Shown: piece after piece, positions 33,343 to 43,414 of the stretch
Layout: each line of letters opens with the position of its first letter
Position numbering within the stretch: the stretch's first letter is position 1
Assembly (NCBI GenBank): GCA_002423425.1
Contig: DIWC01000018.1
Span: 20,306 to 84,305 of the forward strand
Source: Peptococcaceae bacterium UBA6116
GTDB taxonomy: Bacteria > Bacillota > Desulfitobacteriia > Desulfitobacteriales > Syntrophobotulaceae
Direction: 5' to 3'
DNA length: 64,000 nucleotides
Position numbers and translations under genes: made by a program
Notes under the pieces: generated by a model
What the model was told of the DNA's origin: nothing
Database searches by the model: none
The model's input: only the letters and a program-made list of their open reading frames with translations

Positions 33343-34015
33343 CCTCTAAACGATAGCCTAATCCTCTGACGGTCTTAATAATATCGTGGGTATAGTCACC
33401 TAGTTTTTCTCTGAGGTAGCGGATATATACTTCAACGATATTATCCTCACCCTCAAAATCATAGCCCCAGACGTGGAGGAGTATTTTTGTTTTGCTCAAG
33501 GTTTGGTTGGGATTCCAGAAGAAATATGATAATAGTTTGTACTCGGTAGGTGAGAGATGAAGGACGGTTTCATCAAGCGATATTGTTTTTTTTAGTTCAT
33601 CAACCGTTAAACGGCCAATCGTTTTTTGACCCAAAAGATCAGGAAAACGGTTGCGCAGTTGAACTTCGATCCGGGCCAACAGTTCATCGAAATGGAAAGG
33701 TTTAACCAGGTAATCATTTGCTCCCATCTTAAGACCTTTGACGATTTCCACTGTGGTATCTTTGGCGGTCAGCATAATAGTGGAGGCATTGGATATTTCC
33801 GGAATAGCCCTGCATAATTCATAACCATCCATAACGGGCATCATTATATCAAGGATTATAATCTGAGGTTCAAAATCAGGGATAATCTTTAAAGCAGTCT
33901 CCCCGTTTTCAGCGGTCTGTACCTGATATCCTTCCTGATTAAGACCTAAACTAAGCATTTGACGGATTGAAGGGTCATCATCAACCACGAGAATTTTAAA
34001 TTTGGTGTTTGTCAT
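33323..34015 (-). CDS. OmpR/PhoB-family response regulator
   Basis: 230 residues from ATG 34015 (GGAGG upstream): a receiver with DDDP, the phospho-accepting Asp in ILDIMMPVMDGYE (about residue 56) and the KPFHFDELLARI segment, then a winged helix (SPTEYKLLSYFFWNPNQTLSK, YIRYLREKLGD, TVRGLGYRLE). It partners the kinase whose gene it overlaps. No target is deducible; the neighbours are a ZIP transporter and metH. Confidence 0.94.
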   Translation of the reverse strand: MTNTKFKILVVDDDPSIRQMLSLGLNQEGYQVQTAENGETALKIIPDFEPQIIILDIMMPVMDGYELCRAIPEISNASTIMLTAKDTTVEIVKGLKMGANDYLVKPFHFDELLARIEVQLRNRFPDLLGQKTIGRLTVDELKKTISLDETVLHLSPTEYKLLSYFFWNPNQTLSKTKILLHVWGYDFEGEDNIVEVYIRYLREKLGDYTHDIIKTVRGLGYRLEVEKHDL

Positions 34016-34167
34016 GCTATTTTTCCTCCAAACCTTATGGTACAAACAGGATAACATAATAAACTGAAAATAAACTTGGAAAGTTTCAATACTGACGATA
34101 GTACAGAGTATACAACTTTTATGATAAAATATTTTGATAAAGAATGTAAAGAAAACGGTGTGAGATT

Positions 34168-37100
34168 ATGAAAAATAGTTTACTTCAAGAACAGTTGGCG
34201 AAGAAAATTCTTATTTTGGATGGAGCTATGGGGACGATGCTCCAGCAGAAGGGTTTAAGAGCAGCAGACTTTGGGGGGCCTGACCTCGAAGGTTGTAATG
34301 AGATCCTGAATATAACCCGTCCCGAGCTTGTCCGTTCTATCCATGAAGAGTATCTCCAGGCAGGAGCGGATATTATCGAAACCAATTCTTTTGGAGCAAC
34401 GAGGGTTGTATTGGCTGAGTATGGACTGGAAAACAGGGATTTAGAAATTAATAACACTGCGGCCAAGTTAGCGCGGCAGGCTGCCGGCCGCTGGTCTTCA
34501 CCTCAGAAACCCCGTTTTGTAGCCGGTTCGATCGGTCCAACCACGAAAATGTTATCTCTCACAGGAGGCATTACCTTTGCCGAAATGGAAGAGGCCTACT
34601 ACCGGCAGTCGTTAGGATTATTGACAGCGGGTGTAGATTTGCTGCTGGTGGAAACCTGCCAGGATACCCTCAATGTCAAAGCAGCAGGAGCAGGCATTAA
34701 TAGGACTTTTTCCGAACTTGATGTCAAGGTTCCTATTATTATTTCCTGTTCGGTTGAACCTTCGGGTACTATGTTGGCCGGACAAAATATTGAGGCTTTT
34801 TATGTCTCAATTGACCACCTGCAGCCGTTGGCAGTGGGGTTAAACTGCGGAACCGGCGCGGAATTTATGAATGATTCTATCCGCACCTTACAAGGACTTG
34901 CTGCTTGTGCGGTCTGTTGTTATCCCAATGCCGGATTGCCCGACGAGGAAGGAAAATACAGGGAGACACCGGCGGAATTTGCTTCTAAAATGGTTAAATA
35001 TGCAGCCAATGGCTGGCTTAATATTGCCGGAGGATGCTGCGGAACTACAAATCATCATATTGAAGCCCTGGCCTCTGCTTTAGCCGGATATAGACCGAGG
35101 AAGATAGCGGGGCAGAAGAAAAGCAGTATTTCGGGCTTAGAAACTGTCTGGCCGGAAGAAGCCAACCGGCCGCTCCTCGTTGGGGAACGGTCTAATGTTA
35201 TAGGCTCACGCAAGTTCAGAGACCTGATTGCTGCCGAAAAGTGGGAAGAAGGGTCGGAAATTGCCAGGGCTCAGGTCAAAAAAGGCGCTCAGGTAGTTGA
35301 TATTTGTGTGGCTAACCCTGACCGCGACGAATTTGAAGATATGAATTCGTTCCTTCCCCGCGTGGTGAATAAGGTTAAAGTACCATTGATGCTCGATTCC
35401 ACAGATGCCAGGGTACTCGAAGCAGGTCTTGTTCTGATGCAGGGAAAAGCAATCATTAATTCGATTAATCTTGAAAACGGCAGACAGCGTTTGGAAGAAG
35501 TCGTACCCTTGATCAAAAAATATGGTGCGGCGGTCGTTGTAGGCGTTATCGATGAACAAGGAATGGCCTTAATCAGGGATCGTAAGCTTGCCGTTGCTCA
35601 GCGGTCCTATGATCTTCTTGTCCGGGAGTACGGACTGCACCCGAGTGATATTATCTTCGATCCTTTAACTTTTCCTGTCGGGACAGGAGACAGCAACTAT
35701 CTCGGTTCCGCAGTGGAGACTATCGAGGGACTCAGACTGATAAAGAATACTATACCTCAATGCAAGACGATTCTCGGTATAAGCAATGTATCTTTTGGAC
35801 TGCCGGCAGCAGGCAGGGAAGTACTGAATGCGGTCTTTGTTTATCTCAATACCCTGGCCGGATTGGATTATGCGATTGTCAATGCCGAGAAACTTGAACG
35901 CTATGCAACCATTTCCCCGGAGGAGAAAAGACTGGCTGAGGAACTGCTCTTACATACCAATGATCAAACGCTAAAGGCCTTTAGCGATTTTTACAGGGAA
36001 AAAAAGGTAGCGGAGATAAAGCAAATTTCCACCCTGATCCTCGAAGAACGTTTGGCCCGGTATATTGTTGAGGGTTCCAGGGACGGTCTGGAAAATGATC
36101 TGCAAGAAGGATTAGCAAAGTATACCCCTCTGGAAATTATCAACGGCCCTTTATTAAAAGGTATGGAAGAAGTAGGAGTTCTCTTTAATCAGAACCAGCT
36201 TATTGTGGCTGAAGTGCTTCAGAGTGCGGAAATTATGAAATCTGCCGTCAACATCTTGGAACCTCATATGGAAAAGGCTGAAGAGGCTGTTAAAGGCAAG
36301 ATTTTACTAGCCACTGTCAAGGGTGATGTTCATGATATCGGTAAAAACCTGGTCGAGATTATTTTAACCAATAACGGCTATAAAGTAATCAACTTAGGGG
36401 TTAAAGTCAGCTCCGAACAGTTGATTGAGGCGAGCAAAAGGGAAAAGCCCGATGTGATCGGATTATCCGGACTATTGGTAAAATCAGTACAGCAGATGCT
36501 GCTTACCGCTCAGGATTTAAGGGATGCCGGCATCAATATTCCGCTTATCCTCGGAGGTGCAGCCTTAAGCCGTAAATTCACCGAGGAAAAAATTGCTCCC
36601 GAGTACAACGGGCCGGTGCTTTATGCCCGCGATGCCATGAATAGTCTTACTCTTCTGAATAATCTTCTAAATAATTCAGGGGATAGAATTTTAAATATTT
36701 CTGAGGATAGAAATCTGGATAATTCTGCGGCCAAGACTACTTCCGGCAGCTCTCTGACCAAAGGTAGGGAGCTACATCCTTCGTCAATAACGTATGATAG
36801 TCTCTGCCGGCCTGCGAATACGGAGAGACGGCTTGAATTGGACTATCCTTTGGAGAAATTGATCCCATACTTAGACTTTTCGAAGATTCTTAAACATTAT
36901 TTTGGAGCAGGCAAAGTTAAAACAGAAAAGATGACGGATAAACTGCAAGAATTGCGAAATTTTTTGCATGACTTTTTAATCGAAATCCTTCAAGGAAAAC
37001 TGATTCGTGCCAATGCGGTTTACGCCCTTTTTCCCGCTTTTTCTTCCGGCGACAGTATATTTATTCTCGATCCGGCAGATGAAATAACTGTTCTTGAAGA

Positions 37101-37551
37101 GTTCTGTTTTCCCCGTCAGAAAAAGGGGGATGGTCTATGTCTGGCTGACTATGTTCATCCCAAGAGTGAGGGTAAGATTGATTATCTGGCAATGTTTGCG
37201 GTGACTACCGGACTTAAGATTAGTGAACAAGCCGGTAATTACAAGGAGAACGGAGAATATCTAAAAAGCTTTCTTCTGCAAGCTTTGGCCCTGGAGATGG
37301 CCGAAGCGTTTGCCGAACACTTGCATGAAGAGATACGCAATATCTGGGGACTTGCGGAAAATCAGGGTATTCGTGTTTCTCCGGGTTATGCCATTTTCCC
37401 CGAGATTGAAAGTCAAAAAAAGATTTTCAGACTTCTTGAGCCGGAAGAGGCTGGGATTGTTCTTACGGACGGAATGATGATGGATCCCGAAGCTTCCATT
37501 ACCGCCCTGGTCTTTTCCCACCCTCAAGCCAGGATCTTCGGGGGATTGTAA
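34168..37551 (+). CDS. metH: Cobalamin-dependent methionine synthase
   Basis: 1127 residues with all four MetH modules. Homocysteine domain: GAMGTMLQQ at the start, Zn Cys in NCGTG (about 226) and GGCCG (about 288). Methyl-tetrahydrofolate barrel: LVGERSNVIGSRKF from about 333. Cobalamin cap and Rossmann domain: DVHDIGKNL, with the axial His near 722, and SGLL. AdoMet reactivation domain: to the end, with RVSPGYAIFPE near 1068. It methylates homocysteine and can be reductively reactivated. Many related anaerobes carry a shortened MetH, so full length is notable. It depends on corrinoid supply. Confidence 0.95.
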   Translation: MKNSLLQEQLAKKILILDGAMGTMLQQKGLRAADFGGPDLEGCNEILNITRPELVRSIHEEYLQAGADIIETNSFGATRVVLAEYGLENRDLEINNTAAKLARQAAGRWSSPQKPRFVAGSIGPTTKMLSLTGGITFAEMEEAYYRQSLGLLTAGVDLLLVETCQDTLNVKAAGAGINRTFSELDVKVPIIISCSVEPSGTMLAGQNIEAFYVSIDHLQPLAVGLNCGTGAEFMNDSIRTLQGLAACAVCCYPNAGLPDEEGKYRETPAEFASKMVKYAANGWLNIAGGCCGTTNHHIEALASALAGYRPRKIAGQKKSSISGLETVWPEEANRPLLVGERSNVIGSRKFRDLIAAEKWEEGSEIARAQVKKGAQVVDICVANPDRDEFEDMNSFLPRVVNKVKVPLMLDSTDARVLEAGLVLMQGKAIINSINLENGRQRLEEVVPLIKKYGAAVVVGVIDEQGMALIRDRKLAVAQRSYDLLVREYGLHPSDIIFDPLTFPVGTGDSNYLGSAVETIEGLRLIKNTIPQCKTILGISNVSFGLPAAGREVLNAVFVYLNTLAGLDYAIVNAEKLERYATISPEEKRLAEELLLHTNDQTLKAFSDFYREKKVAEIKQISTLILEERLARYIVEGSRDGLENDLQEGLAKYTPLEIINGPLLKGMEEVGVLFNQNQLIVAEVLQSAEIMKSAVNILEPHMEKAEEAVKGKILLATVKGDVHDIGKNLVEIILTNNGYKVINLGVKVSSEQLIEASKREKPDVIGLSGLLVKSVQQMLLTAQDLRDAGINIPLILGGAALSRKFTEEKIAPEYNGPVLYARDAMNSLTLLNNLLNNSGDRILNISEDRNLDNSAAKTTSGSSLTKGRELHPSSITYDSLCRPANTERRLELDYPLEKLIPYLDFSKILKHYFGAGKVKTEKMTDKLQELRNFLHDFLIEILQGKLIRANAVYALFPAFSSGDSIFILDPADEITVLEEFCFPRQKKGDGLCLADYVHPKSEGKIDYLAMFAVTTGLKISEQAGNYKENGEYLKSFLLQALALEMAEAFAEHLHEEIRNIWGLAENQGIRVSPGYAIFPEIESQKKIFRLLEPEEAGIVLTDGMMMDPEASITALVFSHPQARIFGGL

Positions 37552-37594
37552 GTAAAACTATAAGAATGAATTTAATCCCATGTATCTCATGCGC

Positions 37595-37632
37595 TAAAAA
37601 GATCCTGGTAAAAATAACCCGGATCTTTTTAA
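37595..37632 (+). terminator. Bidirectional terminator after metH
   Basis: AAAAAGATCC and GGATCTTTTT arms enclose a secondary GG/CC pairing. It ends metH on the plus strand and the repeat-protein gene on the minus strand. Confidence 0.85.
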
Positions 37633-37655
37633 TTTGGGGTTGAATATTAATGCTA

Positions 37656-38252
37656 TTATTCGAAGTTAGACTCGTACTGCCGCCTTCTGCCAAATAGGCT
37701 AGAACTATTGTTCTGGTAAAAGTTATAAGGGTTGTTATTAGCAGGGGCTGTTTGATTATTTTGTGGAAGGTCCTGAGGTAAGGCTTGAGGTGCAACAAAA
37801 ACAGGGGCCGGAGGAACTGGAACAGCCGGAATTACAGCCTTATTGATGCTATTTTTAGGAGTCTTTTGGGATTTCTTTGGCCTGATCAGATTTCTAAGGC
37901 TTCTGTTTTTTTTCTTGGGTTTTCCTGTGACGGTCTCTGCCGCAGGAATTTGATTTACCCCCTGATTGGTTATGGCAGCAGGATCAGCCTTAGTTAACGG
38001 AGTTGCCGTATTATTAAATAACACCTTATTTACTAGAGGATAACCTACTCTATTGAGTAAGACCGTACCGGTTTTGCGCGCAATAGGCATACCAATTTTC
38101 TTGAAAAGAGGGAGACCGACTTTTTTTGCAAGAGGAATCCCCACCTTTTCTGTTATAAGGGGTCCTACCCTTTTGCTAAGTTGAGGCCCGATTTCCCTCA
38201 TGATCAGCGGGACTACCTTTTGCATAAGATAGGAGGTTTGGCCAAGCTCCAT
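37656..38252 (-). CDS. Octapeptide-repeat protein of unknown function
   Basis: 198 residues from ATG 38252 (AAGGAGGT upstream). Residues about 13-75 consist of eight tandem octapeptides of the pattern xPLxxKVG, for example PLITEKVG, IPLAKKVG and LPLFKKIG. They alternate hydrophobic and basic residues every eight positions. A basic segment (KPKKKNRSLRNLIRPKKSQK) and a Pro/Gln/Asn-rich tail follow. There is no signal peptide or membrane helix. It could bind a membrane surface or a nucleic acid, or assemble as a filament or spore-layer protein; none is proven. Confidence 0.75.
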   Translation of the reverse strand: MELGQTSYLMQKVVPLIMREIGPQLSKRVGPLITEKVGIPLAKKVGLPLFKKIGMPIARKTGTVLLNRVGYPLVNKVLFNNTATPLTKADPAAITNQGVNQIPAAETVTGKPKKKNRSLRNLIRPKKSQKTPKNSINKAVIPAVPVPPAPVFVAPQALPQDLPQNNQTAPANNNPYNFYQNNSSSLFGRRRQYESNFE

Positions 38253-38396
38253 ATTTATTACCTCCTTATGGTTAATATGGTAAATAATTACATTAAAGCA
38301 TATGGAATTAGATGTCGTCCGGTGCATGTATTTGTATAAAAATTTCCAACTTATTTAAAATACTATAAAGAGTGGCAATAAATAAGTGTAGGGCGT

Positions 38397-38433
38397 CAAA
38401 AAACAATAAAAACAATAAAAACAATAAAAACAG
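38397..38433. repeat. Tandem 10-bp repeat AACAATAAAA upstream of nrdR
   Basis: About 3.5 perfect units just upstream of the putative NrdR boxes. A low-complexity tract that may vary in copy number. Confidence 0.6.
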
Positions 38434-38441
38434 GTATTGCT

Positions 38442-38477
38442 AACTATATATAGTATTTGCTAATATATAAATATACC
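38442..38477 (+). promoter_or_regulatory. Possible NrdR boxes before nrdR-nrdD
   Basis: AACTATATATAGTATT and AATATATAAATATACC lie in tandem 20 bases apart. The first is close to the A/T-centred NrdR consensus (ACACwATATAwTGTGT-like), the second weaker. Autorepression of nrdR and nrdD by NrdR is expected from the family. Confidence 0.35.
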
Positions 38478-38500
38478 AGATATGGAAAGGAGGAAAACTA

Positions 38501-38959
38501 TTGCGCTGCCTTTTTTGCCATAGTGATGAAACAAAAGTACTGGATTCCCGCCAGATCGAAGGAGGGACAGCTATTCGGCGCCGCAGGGAATGCGATGTGT
38601 GTAATAAGCGTTTTACCACATATGAAAAATATGAGGAGTCTCAACTGGATGTTGTTAAAAAAGACGGCAGGAGGGAGCCTTTTTCCCGCCAGAAGTTGTT
38701 TGCGGGGCTGCATAAAGCCTGCGAAAAGCGTGCTGTTTCCACGGAACAACTTGAGACCATGGTTTCGGAGATTGAAAGGCAGCTTAGGGATATGAATGAT
38801 CGCGAAGTTCCTAGTGAGCTGATTGGGGAAGCAGTTATGAACAAACTTTTTGAGACTGACGAGATAGCATATATACGATTCGCTTCAGTCTACAGACAAT
38901 TCAAAGATATTCATAAGTTTATGGAAGAATTGGATGAGTTGGTCAAACGACGCAAATGA
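38501..38959 (+). CDS. nrdR: Transcriptional repressor NrdR
   Basis: 152 residues beginning with TTG behind AAAGGAGG: a Zn ribbon (CLFCHSDETKV...CDVCNKRFTTYE) and an ATP-cone (VVKKDGRREPFSRQKLFAGL). It senses ATP/dATP and represses ribonucleotide reductase genes, and it is directly upstream of nrdD here with a short overlap of frames, consistent with one operon. Full length for NrdR. Confidence 0.96.
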   Translation: MRCLFCHSDETKVLDSRQIEGGTAIRRRRECDVCNKRFTTYEKYEESQLDVVKKDGRREPFSRQKLFAGLHKACEKRAVSTEQLETMVSEIERQLRDMNDREVPSELIGEAVMNKLFETDEIAYIRFASVYRQFKDIHKFMEELDELVKRRK

Positions 38960-39003
38960 CATTGTGTTCTCATGGAATGAAAGAATCAGGGAGGACCATA
39001 AGG

Positions 39004-41127
39004 ATGTATGTTATCAAGAGAGATGGAAGAAGAGAGATTTTTAACCGGGAAAAGATCTATAAGGCGGTAACGAAGGCTTTTATTGCTACGGATACTCCGA
39101 ATGTCGAACAATGGGCTAGGATCGTCATGGATAGGGTAGTCTCTGAACTTGAAAATAATTATGGTGAAAATGAAGGCTTTGAAATAGAAAAGATTCAGGA
39201 TAAAGTGGAAGATACCTTGATGCAGACCGGCAATACCGCTGTGGCCAGAGCATATATCCGATACCGTTTCCAGCATGAAATCCTTCGCAATCAGGAAGAT
39301 GCTAAAAATGACAGTAATAAACTGTTTTCTGAATATCTCGGACTAGGGACATGGGAGATAAAAGAAAATTCGAACATGGGTTTTTCGGTGCAGGGCCTTA
39401 ACCGCTTTGTTACCGGCAAAGCTACCAATGCTTTCTGGCAATCCATGCTTCCGGCCGAAGTAGGCAAAGCCCATGACTCGGCAGCAATCCATAACCACGA
39501 TATGGGTGATTTGGCTCCCTACTGTGTAGGTTGGGATTTAAAAGATCTGTTGCTTGTAGGTTTCCGCGGAGCGGAAGGAAAAACAACTTCTAAACCCGCT
39601 AAGCATTTCCGTTCAGCTCTAGGTCAGATTGTAAATTTTGTTTATACCCTACAGGGGGAAGCGGCAGGAGCTCAGGCACTTTCCAGCTTTGATACCTACC
39701 TTGCTCCTTTTCTAAGAGCAGATAAACTTGATTATAAGCAAGTAAAACAAGGGATTCAGGAATTTATCTTCAATGTCAATGTTCCGACCAGGGTAGGCTT
39801 CCAGTCCCCGTTTTTTAATATTACGTTGGATGTACGCGCTGATGAATCAGCGATTAAAGACGAACCGGCGCTTGTGGATGGTAAGTTTCTGGATACGCCG
39901 TACCGTGATTACCAGGAAGAGATGGATATCATTAATTTGGCTTTTTGTGAAGTAATGCTTGAAGGAGATGCCGACGGCAATATTTTCAGCTTTCCTATCC
40001 CCACCTACAATATTACCAAGGGTTTTGACTGGAATAGTGAGGTTTCCAGCGCGATCTTTAAGATGACCGATAAATACGGGATTCCTTACTTTGCTAACTT
40101 TATCAATTCCGATATGAATCCTGAAGATGCCAGAAGCATGTGCTGCCGGCTCCGTTTAGACAACAGGGAACTCAGGAAGCGCGGCGGCGGTTTGTTTGGA
40201 GCCAATCCTCTTACGGGAAGCATCGGGGTTGTAACTCTTAACCTGCCGCTTTATGGCTACTTGGCTAAGGGAAACTGGGAACAGTTTAGAGCCTTAATTG
40301 ATAATCACATGAATATTGCGCGGGCCTCGCTGCAAACGAAACGCAAAGCATTGGAAAGGCTAACCGATAACGGCTTGTATCCTTACACTAAATTCTACTT
40401 AAGAGATATTAAAAAACGTTTCGGAAAGTATTGGACCAATCACTTTTCAACAATTGGCCTGGTGGGAATGAATGAAGCGATCCGCAATTTCACTGCAGAT
40501 ACTGATGATATCACTACGAAATTCGGTCAGAAATTCGCCAAAGAGACTCTAAACTATATGCGTAACAGGATCCAGGAGTTCCAGGAAGAAGATGGCGATC
40601 TTTATAACCTTGAAGCGACGCCTGCTGAAGCAACGAGTTATCGTTTAGCCAAAATTAACAAACAACATTATCCTGATATTATTACAGCCGGGGAGAACGA
40701 ACCTTACTATACCAACTCTACTCATTTGCCGGTTGGTTATACCAGTGATCTTTTCCGGGCTGTCGAACTCCAGGATGATTTGCAAACTCTGTATACGGGA
40801 GGAACCGTTCTCCATGGTTACCTGGCTGAAAGCCTCGATGATCTGGCTGTGGCTAAGGCTATTGTCCGTAAAGTTTTTGAGAACTTTGAACTTCCCTATT
40901 TCACGTTGACGCCAACCTTCAGTATTTGCGAAGATCATAAATATATTAAAGGCGAGCATTTCAACTGCCCTACATGCGGTCGCGAAACGCTGGTTATGAC
41001 CAGAGTTACGGGCTTCTACCGGCCAATTTCAGCCATGAATCCCGGCAAACAGGAAGAGAAAAAGGGAACCGTAAAATACAGGATTGCCGGGATCGCGCCG
41101 AGTCTGTTCGATGGGGTGGCCAAGTAG
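39004..41127 (+). CDS. nrdD: Anaerobic ribonucleoside-triphosphate reductase (class III)
   Basis: About 708 residues: an N-terminal ATP-cone (YVIKRDGRREIFNREKIYKAVTKAF), the ten-stranded barrel with catalytic Cys residues (for example SMCCRLRLD), the Zn site CEDH...NCPTCG and a glycyl-radical motif near residue 668 (RVTGFYRP). It makes dNTPs without oxygen using formate and needs the NrdG activase next door. I begin at ATG 39004 with GGGAGG/AAGG upstream; the longer frame has unrelated residues. Confidence 0.95.
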   Translation: MYVIKRDGRREIFNREKIYKAVTKAFIATDTPNVEQWARIVMDRVVSELENNYGENEGFEIEKIQDKVEDTLMQTGNTAVARAYIRYRFQHEILRNQEDAKNDSNKLFSEYLGLGTWEIKENSNMGFSVQGLNRFVTGKATNAFWQSMLPAEVGKAHDSAAIHNHDMGDLAPYCVGWDLKDLLLVGFRGAEGKTTSKPAKHFRSALGQIVNFVYTLQGEAAGAQALSSFDTYLAPFLRADKLDYKQVKQGIQEFIFNVNVPTRVGFQSPFFNITLDVRADESAIKDEPALVDGKFLDTPYRDYQEEMDIINLAFCEVMLEGDADGNIFSFPIPTYNITKGFDWNSEVSSAIFKMTDKYGIPYFANFINSDMNPEDARSMCCRLRLDNRELRKRGGGLFGANPLTGSIGVVTLNLPLYGYLAKGNWEQFRALIDNHMNIARASLQTKRKALERLTDNGLYPYTKFYLRDIKKRFGKYWTNHFSTIGLVGMNEAIRNFTADTDDITTKFGQKFAKETLNYMRNRIQEFQEEDGDLYNLEATPAEATSYRLAKINKQHYPDIITAGENEPYYTNSTHLPVGYTSDLFRAVELQDDLQTLYTGGTVLHGYLAESLDDLAVAKAIVRKVFENFELPYFTLTPTFSICEDHKYIKGEHFNCPTCGRETLVMTRVTGFYRPISAMNPGKQEEKKGTVKYRIAGIAPSLFDGVAK

Positions 41128-41161
41128 TAATGGATATTGGAGGATTGGCGGTGAAAGACAA

Positions 41162-41833
41162 ATGCTGATGGATATTGAGTCATTCTCTCTGGTGGATTAT
41201 CCCGGGCATATTGCTGCTACCATTTTTTTCGGGGGATGCAATTTCCGGTGCGGATATTGTCAGAATCCGATACTTGTAAAAGTAGAGGAGAAGTCACGGA
41301 CTTCTCCTTCTGATGTTATTGATTTTTTAAAAACGCGAAAAGGGCTCCTGGACGGGGTATGTTTTACCGGCGGAGAACCGTTGATGTCTCCTGACCTGCC
41401 GCCTTTAGTCCTGGCAATAAAAGGACTAGGATATAAAATAAAACTTGATACCAATGGCAGCCAGCTCGAAAAACTAAGAGAGATTGCTTCCAATCTGGAT
41501 TATATAGCGATCGATATTAAGGCTGATCCGGAAAAATATGACCGGCTTACCGGCTGTAAAAACAGCTGGGAAAGAGTAAATCAAACCATAGAATGGGTTA
41601 AAAAGTCCGGCATTTTTTATGAATTCCGCACAACGGTAATGCCTTTCTGGCATACCTTTGAAGATTTAACAAAAATCCGCGTTCTCCTTGGGAAAGAAAC
41701 ACCTTGGGTTTTGCAGCAGTTCCGCCAGCCGCCGCAGGGTGTCTTGGATGGTAAACCTTATGAATCTTATCCTGATTCCTGGTTGAAAGAAGCCGGACAA
41801 AAGCTAAATTGTCAGGTAAGAGGACTGCATTAA
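41162..41833 (+). CDS. nrdG: Anaerobic ribonucleotide reductase activating radical SAM protein
   Basis: About 223 residues with the cluster motif CNFRCGYCQN, the GGEP motif (FTGGEPLMSP) and IDIKADPEKYDRLTG. It uses AdoMet and a 4Fe-4S cluster to create the glycyl radical on NrdD. It belongs to the longer NrdG2-type family that accompanies NrdD in anaerobic Firmicutes. ATG 41162 (or 41168) is preferred because the frame before it overlaps the nrdD end with no site. It lies 34 bases after the nrdD stop. Confidence 0.93.
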   Translation: MLMDIESFSLVDYPGHIAATIFFGGCNFRCGYCQNPILVKVEEKSRTSPSDVIDFLKTRKGLLDGVCFTGGEPLMSPDLPPLVLAIKGLGYKIKLDTNGSQLEKLREIASNLDYIAIDIKADPEKYDRLTGCKNSWERVNQTIEWVKKSGIFYEFRTTVMPFWHTFEDLTKIRVLLGKETPWVLQQFRQPPQGVLDGKPYESYPDSWLKEAGQKLNCQVRGLH

Positions 41834-42083
41834 AGGTGGAACATTATCGCGAATTATATTATACTAAGAAATATAATTTTCTTAAAAGTCAAATTCTGTT
41901 TATATTTCTGACTAATAAAAAGTTGGTTAGAATGGAAATATAAAAGTAAAATCTGGGGGGGTATTATAATATTTTTTTGAAAACTGAATATTGGTATGGT
42001 TTTTTATTTTTGGCATCAATTATGCAATTATTCATTACATAGTTAGATTTGCCGGTTATTTTAAAGTATAGGAGGGTAATTAA

Positions 42084-43349
42084 GTGGAAAGTGAAGCCAT
42101 TAAAGCAGCAGTTCATATTTTGCTGAATTTTGCTGTAATCTTTATTGTGGGGGCATTTCTGGCCAAACTGGCTGATTATATTAAGGTTCCTGATGTAGCC
42201 TTATTCCTGCTGGCCGGAGTTTTTTTAGGACCCAGTGTTCTAAATCTTGTCTCAATTCCTGCTGATTCGACAGTAAATCAATTGGCGCTGACCCTGGGAG
42301 CCTCGGTGTTGCTTTTTCAAGGAGGTACGGAGGTCCGGTTCAGCACCTTGCGTCAGGTTTGGATTACGTTGCTTCTTTTATCCACTGTCGCTGTTTTAGG
42401 GATGGTGTTGATAGTCGGAGTGACTGCCCACTTTGTACTCGGGATGAGTATGGTTTTCGCATTTTTACTGGCGGCAATTATTGCTGCCACCGACCCGGCA
42501 ACGCTCGTACCTGTCTTTCTGTCGGTTAAAATCAAGGAACGTTTGAAACAAACGGTTTTAAGCGAATCAGCATTTAATGACGCGACAGCTTCAATTGCCA
42601 CTTTTGCTATTTTAGGTATTATTACTACCGGGCAGTTATCGCTTTCAAGCATCGGACTTAAACTTGTAATTATGGCAGGCGGGGGTATTATCATCGGTGC
42701 AGCATACGGCTTGGTGGGAGTTTTTTTGGTTAGTAATAAAACCAAGTATTTCCTCGGTCAATTTACCCGGCTATTATTGCTGCCGGTGATTATTGGCGCG
42801 TATCTTACTGCCGATCATATTGGAGCCAGCGGTTTTATGGCCGTATTTGTTGCCGGTTTGATATTTGCCAACTTTGATGCTTTCGGCTGGAAAATGAAAG
42901 AAGATACTACGGAAGATATACACACCTTTATTGATACCGCTTCTTTGCTCTTAAGAATAACAATCTTTGTCCTGTTAGGCAGCAATGTTAATTTTGGTAT
43001 CTTACTACAGAATCTTGGACCGGGGTTAATCGTTATTGCAGTATTTATGTTTATTGCCCGCCCGATAGTTGTCTTGCTTTGCACACTTCCTGACCGTAAG
43101 GCAAAATGGCAGCGTAACGAAATTCTATTTATGTTTTGGACCAGGGAAACCGGTGTTATTCCTGCAGCCTTAGCGGGGATGTTATTGGCAATGAAGATAG
43201 AAAATGCGGAACTAATATCATCAATAGTCTTCCTAGCCGCTTTTGCTACTATCTTAATTCAGGCTACAACTACGAGATTCCTGGCTGGTCGCTTGAACCT
43301 ATTGGAGACCGGCGAACATAACCATTTAGAAATTAAAAATGAGGGCTGA
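42084..43349 (+). CDS. CPA1-type cation/proton antiporter
   Basis: 421 residues and about 12 membrane helices: LAKLADYIKVPDVALFLLAGVFLGP, the substrate-site helix AATDPATLVPVF and SAFNDATASIATFAILG, and WTRETGVIPAALAGMLL. These are the conserved helices of the CPA1 Na+/H+ or K+/H+ antiporters. It would regulate ion and pH balance at the cytoplasmic membrane. There is no C-terminal RCK domain, so K+ gating is unlikely. GTG start with AGGAGGG upstream. Confidence 0.93.
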   Translation: MESEAIKAAVHILLNFAVIFIVGAFLAKLADYIKVPDVALFLLAGVFLGPSVLNLVSIPADSTVNQLALTLGASVLLFQGGTEVRFSTLRQVWITLLLLSTVAVLGMVLIVGVTAHFVLGMSMVFAFLLAAIIAATDPATLVPVFLSVKIKERLKQTVLSESAFNDATASIATFAILGIITTGQLSLSSIGLKLVIMAGGGIIIGAAYGLVGVFLVSNKTKYFLGQFTRLLLLPVIIGAYLTADHIGASGFMAVFVAGLIFANFDAFGWKMKEDTTEDIHTFIDTASLLLRITIFVLLGSNVNFGILLQNLGPGLIVIAVFMFIARPIVVLLCTLPDRKAKWQRNEILFMFWTRETGVIPAALAGMLLAMKIENAELISSIVFLAAFATILIQATTTRFLAGRLNLLETGEHNHLEIKNEG

Positions 43350-43377
43350 TAACCTTTTGTACCTTTCCTCCTTTTGT

Positions 43378-43414
43378 ACCAGCAATGGCAAATAAGCCTT
43401 GCTGGCATTTTTTT
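43378..43414 (+). terminator. Intrinsic terminator after the antiporter
   Basis: CCAGCAA pairs with TTGCTGG, followed by CATTTTTTT. It separates the antiporter from the pyruvate:ferredoxin oxidoreductase gene. Confidence 0.8.
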
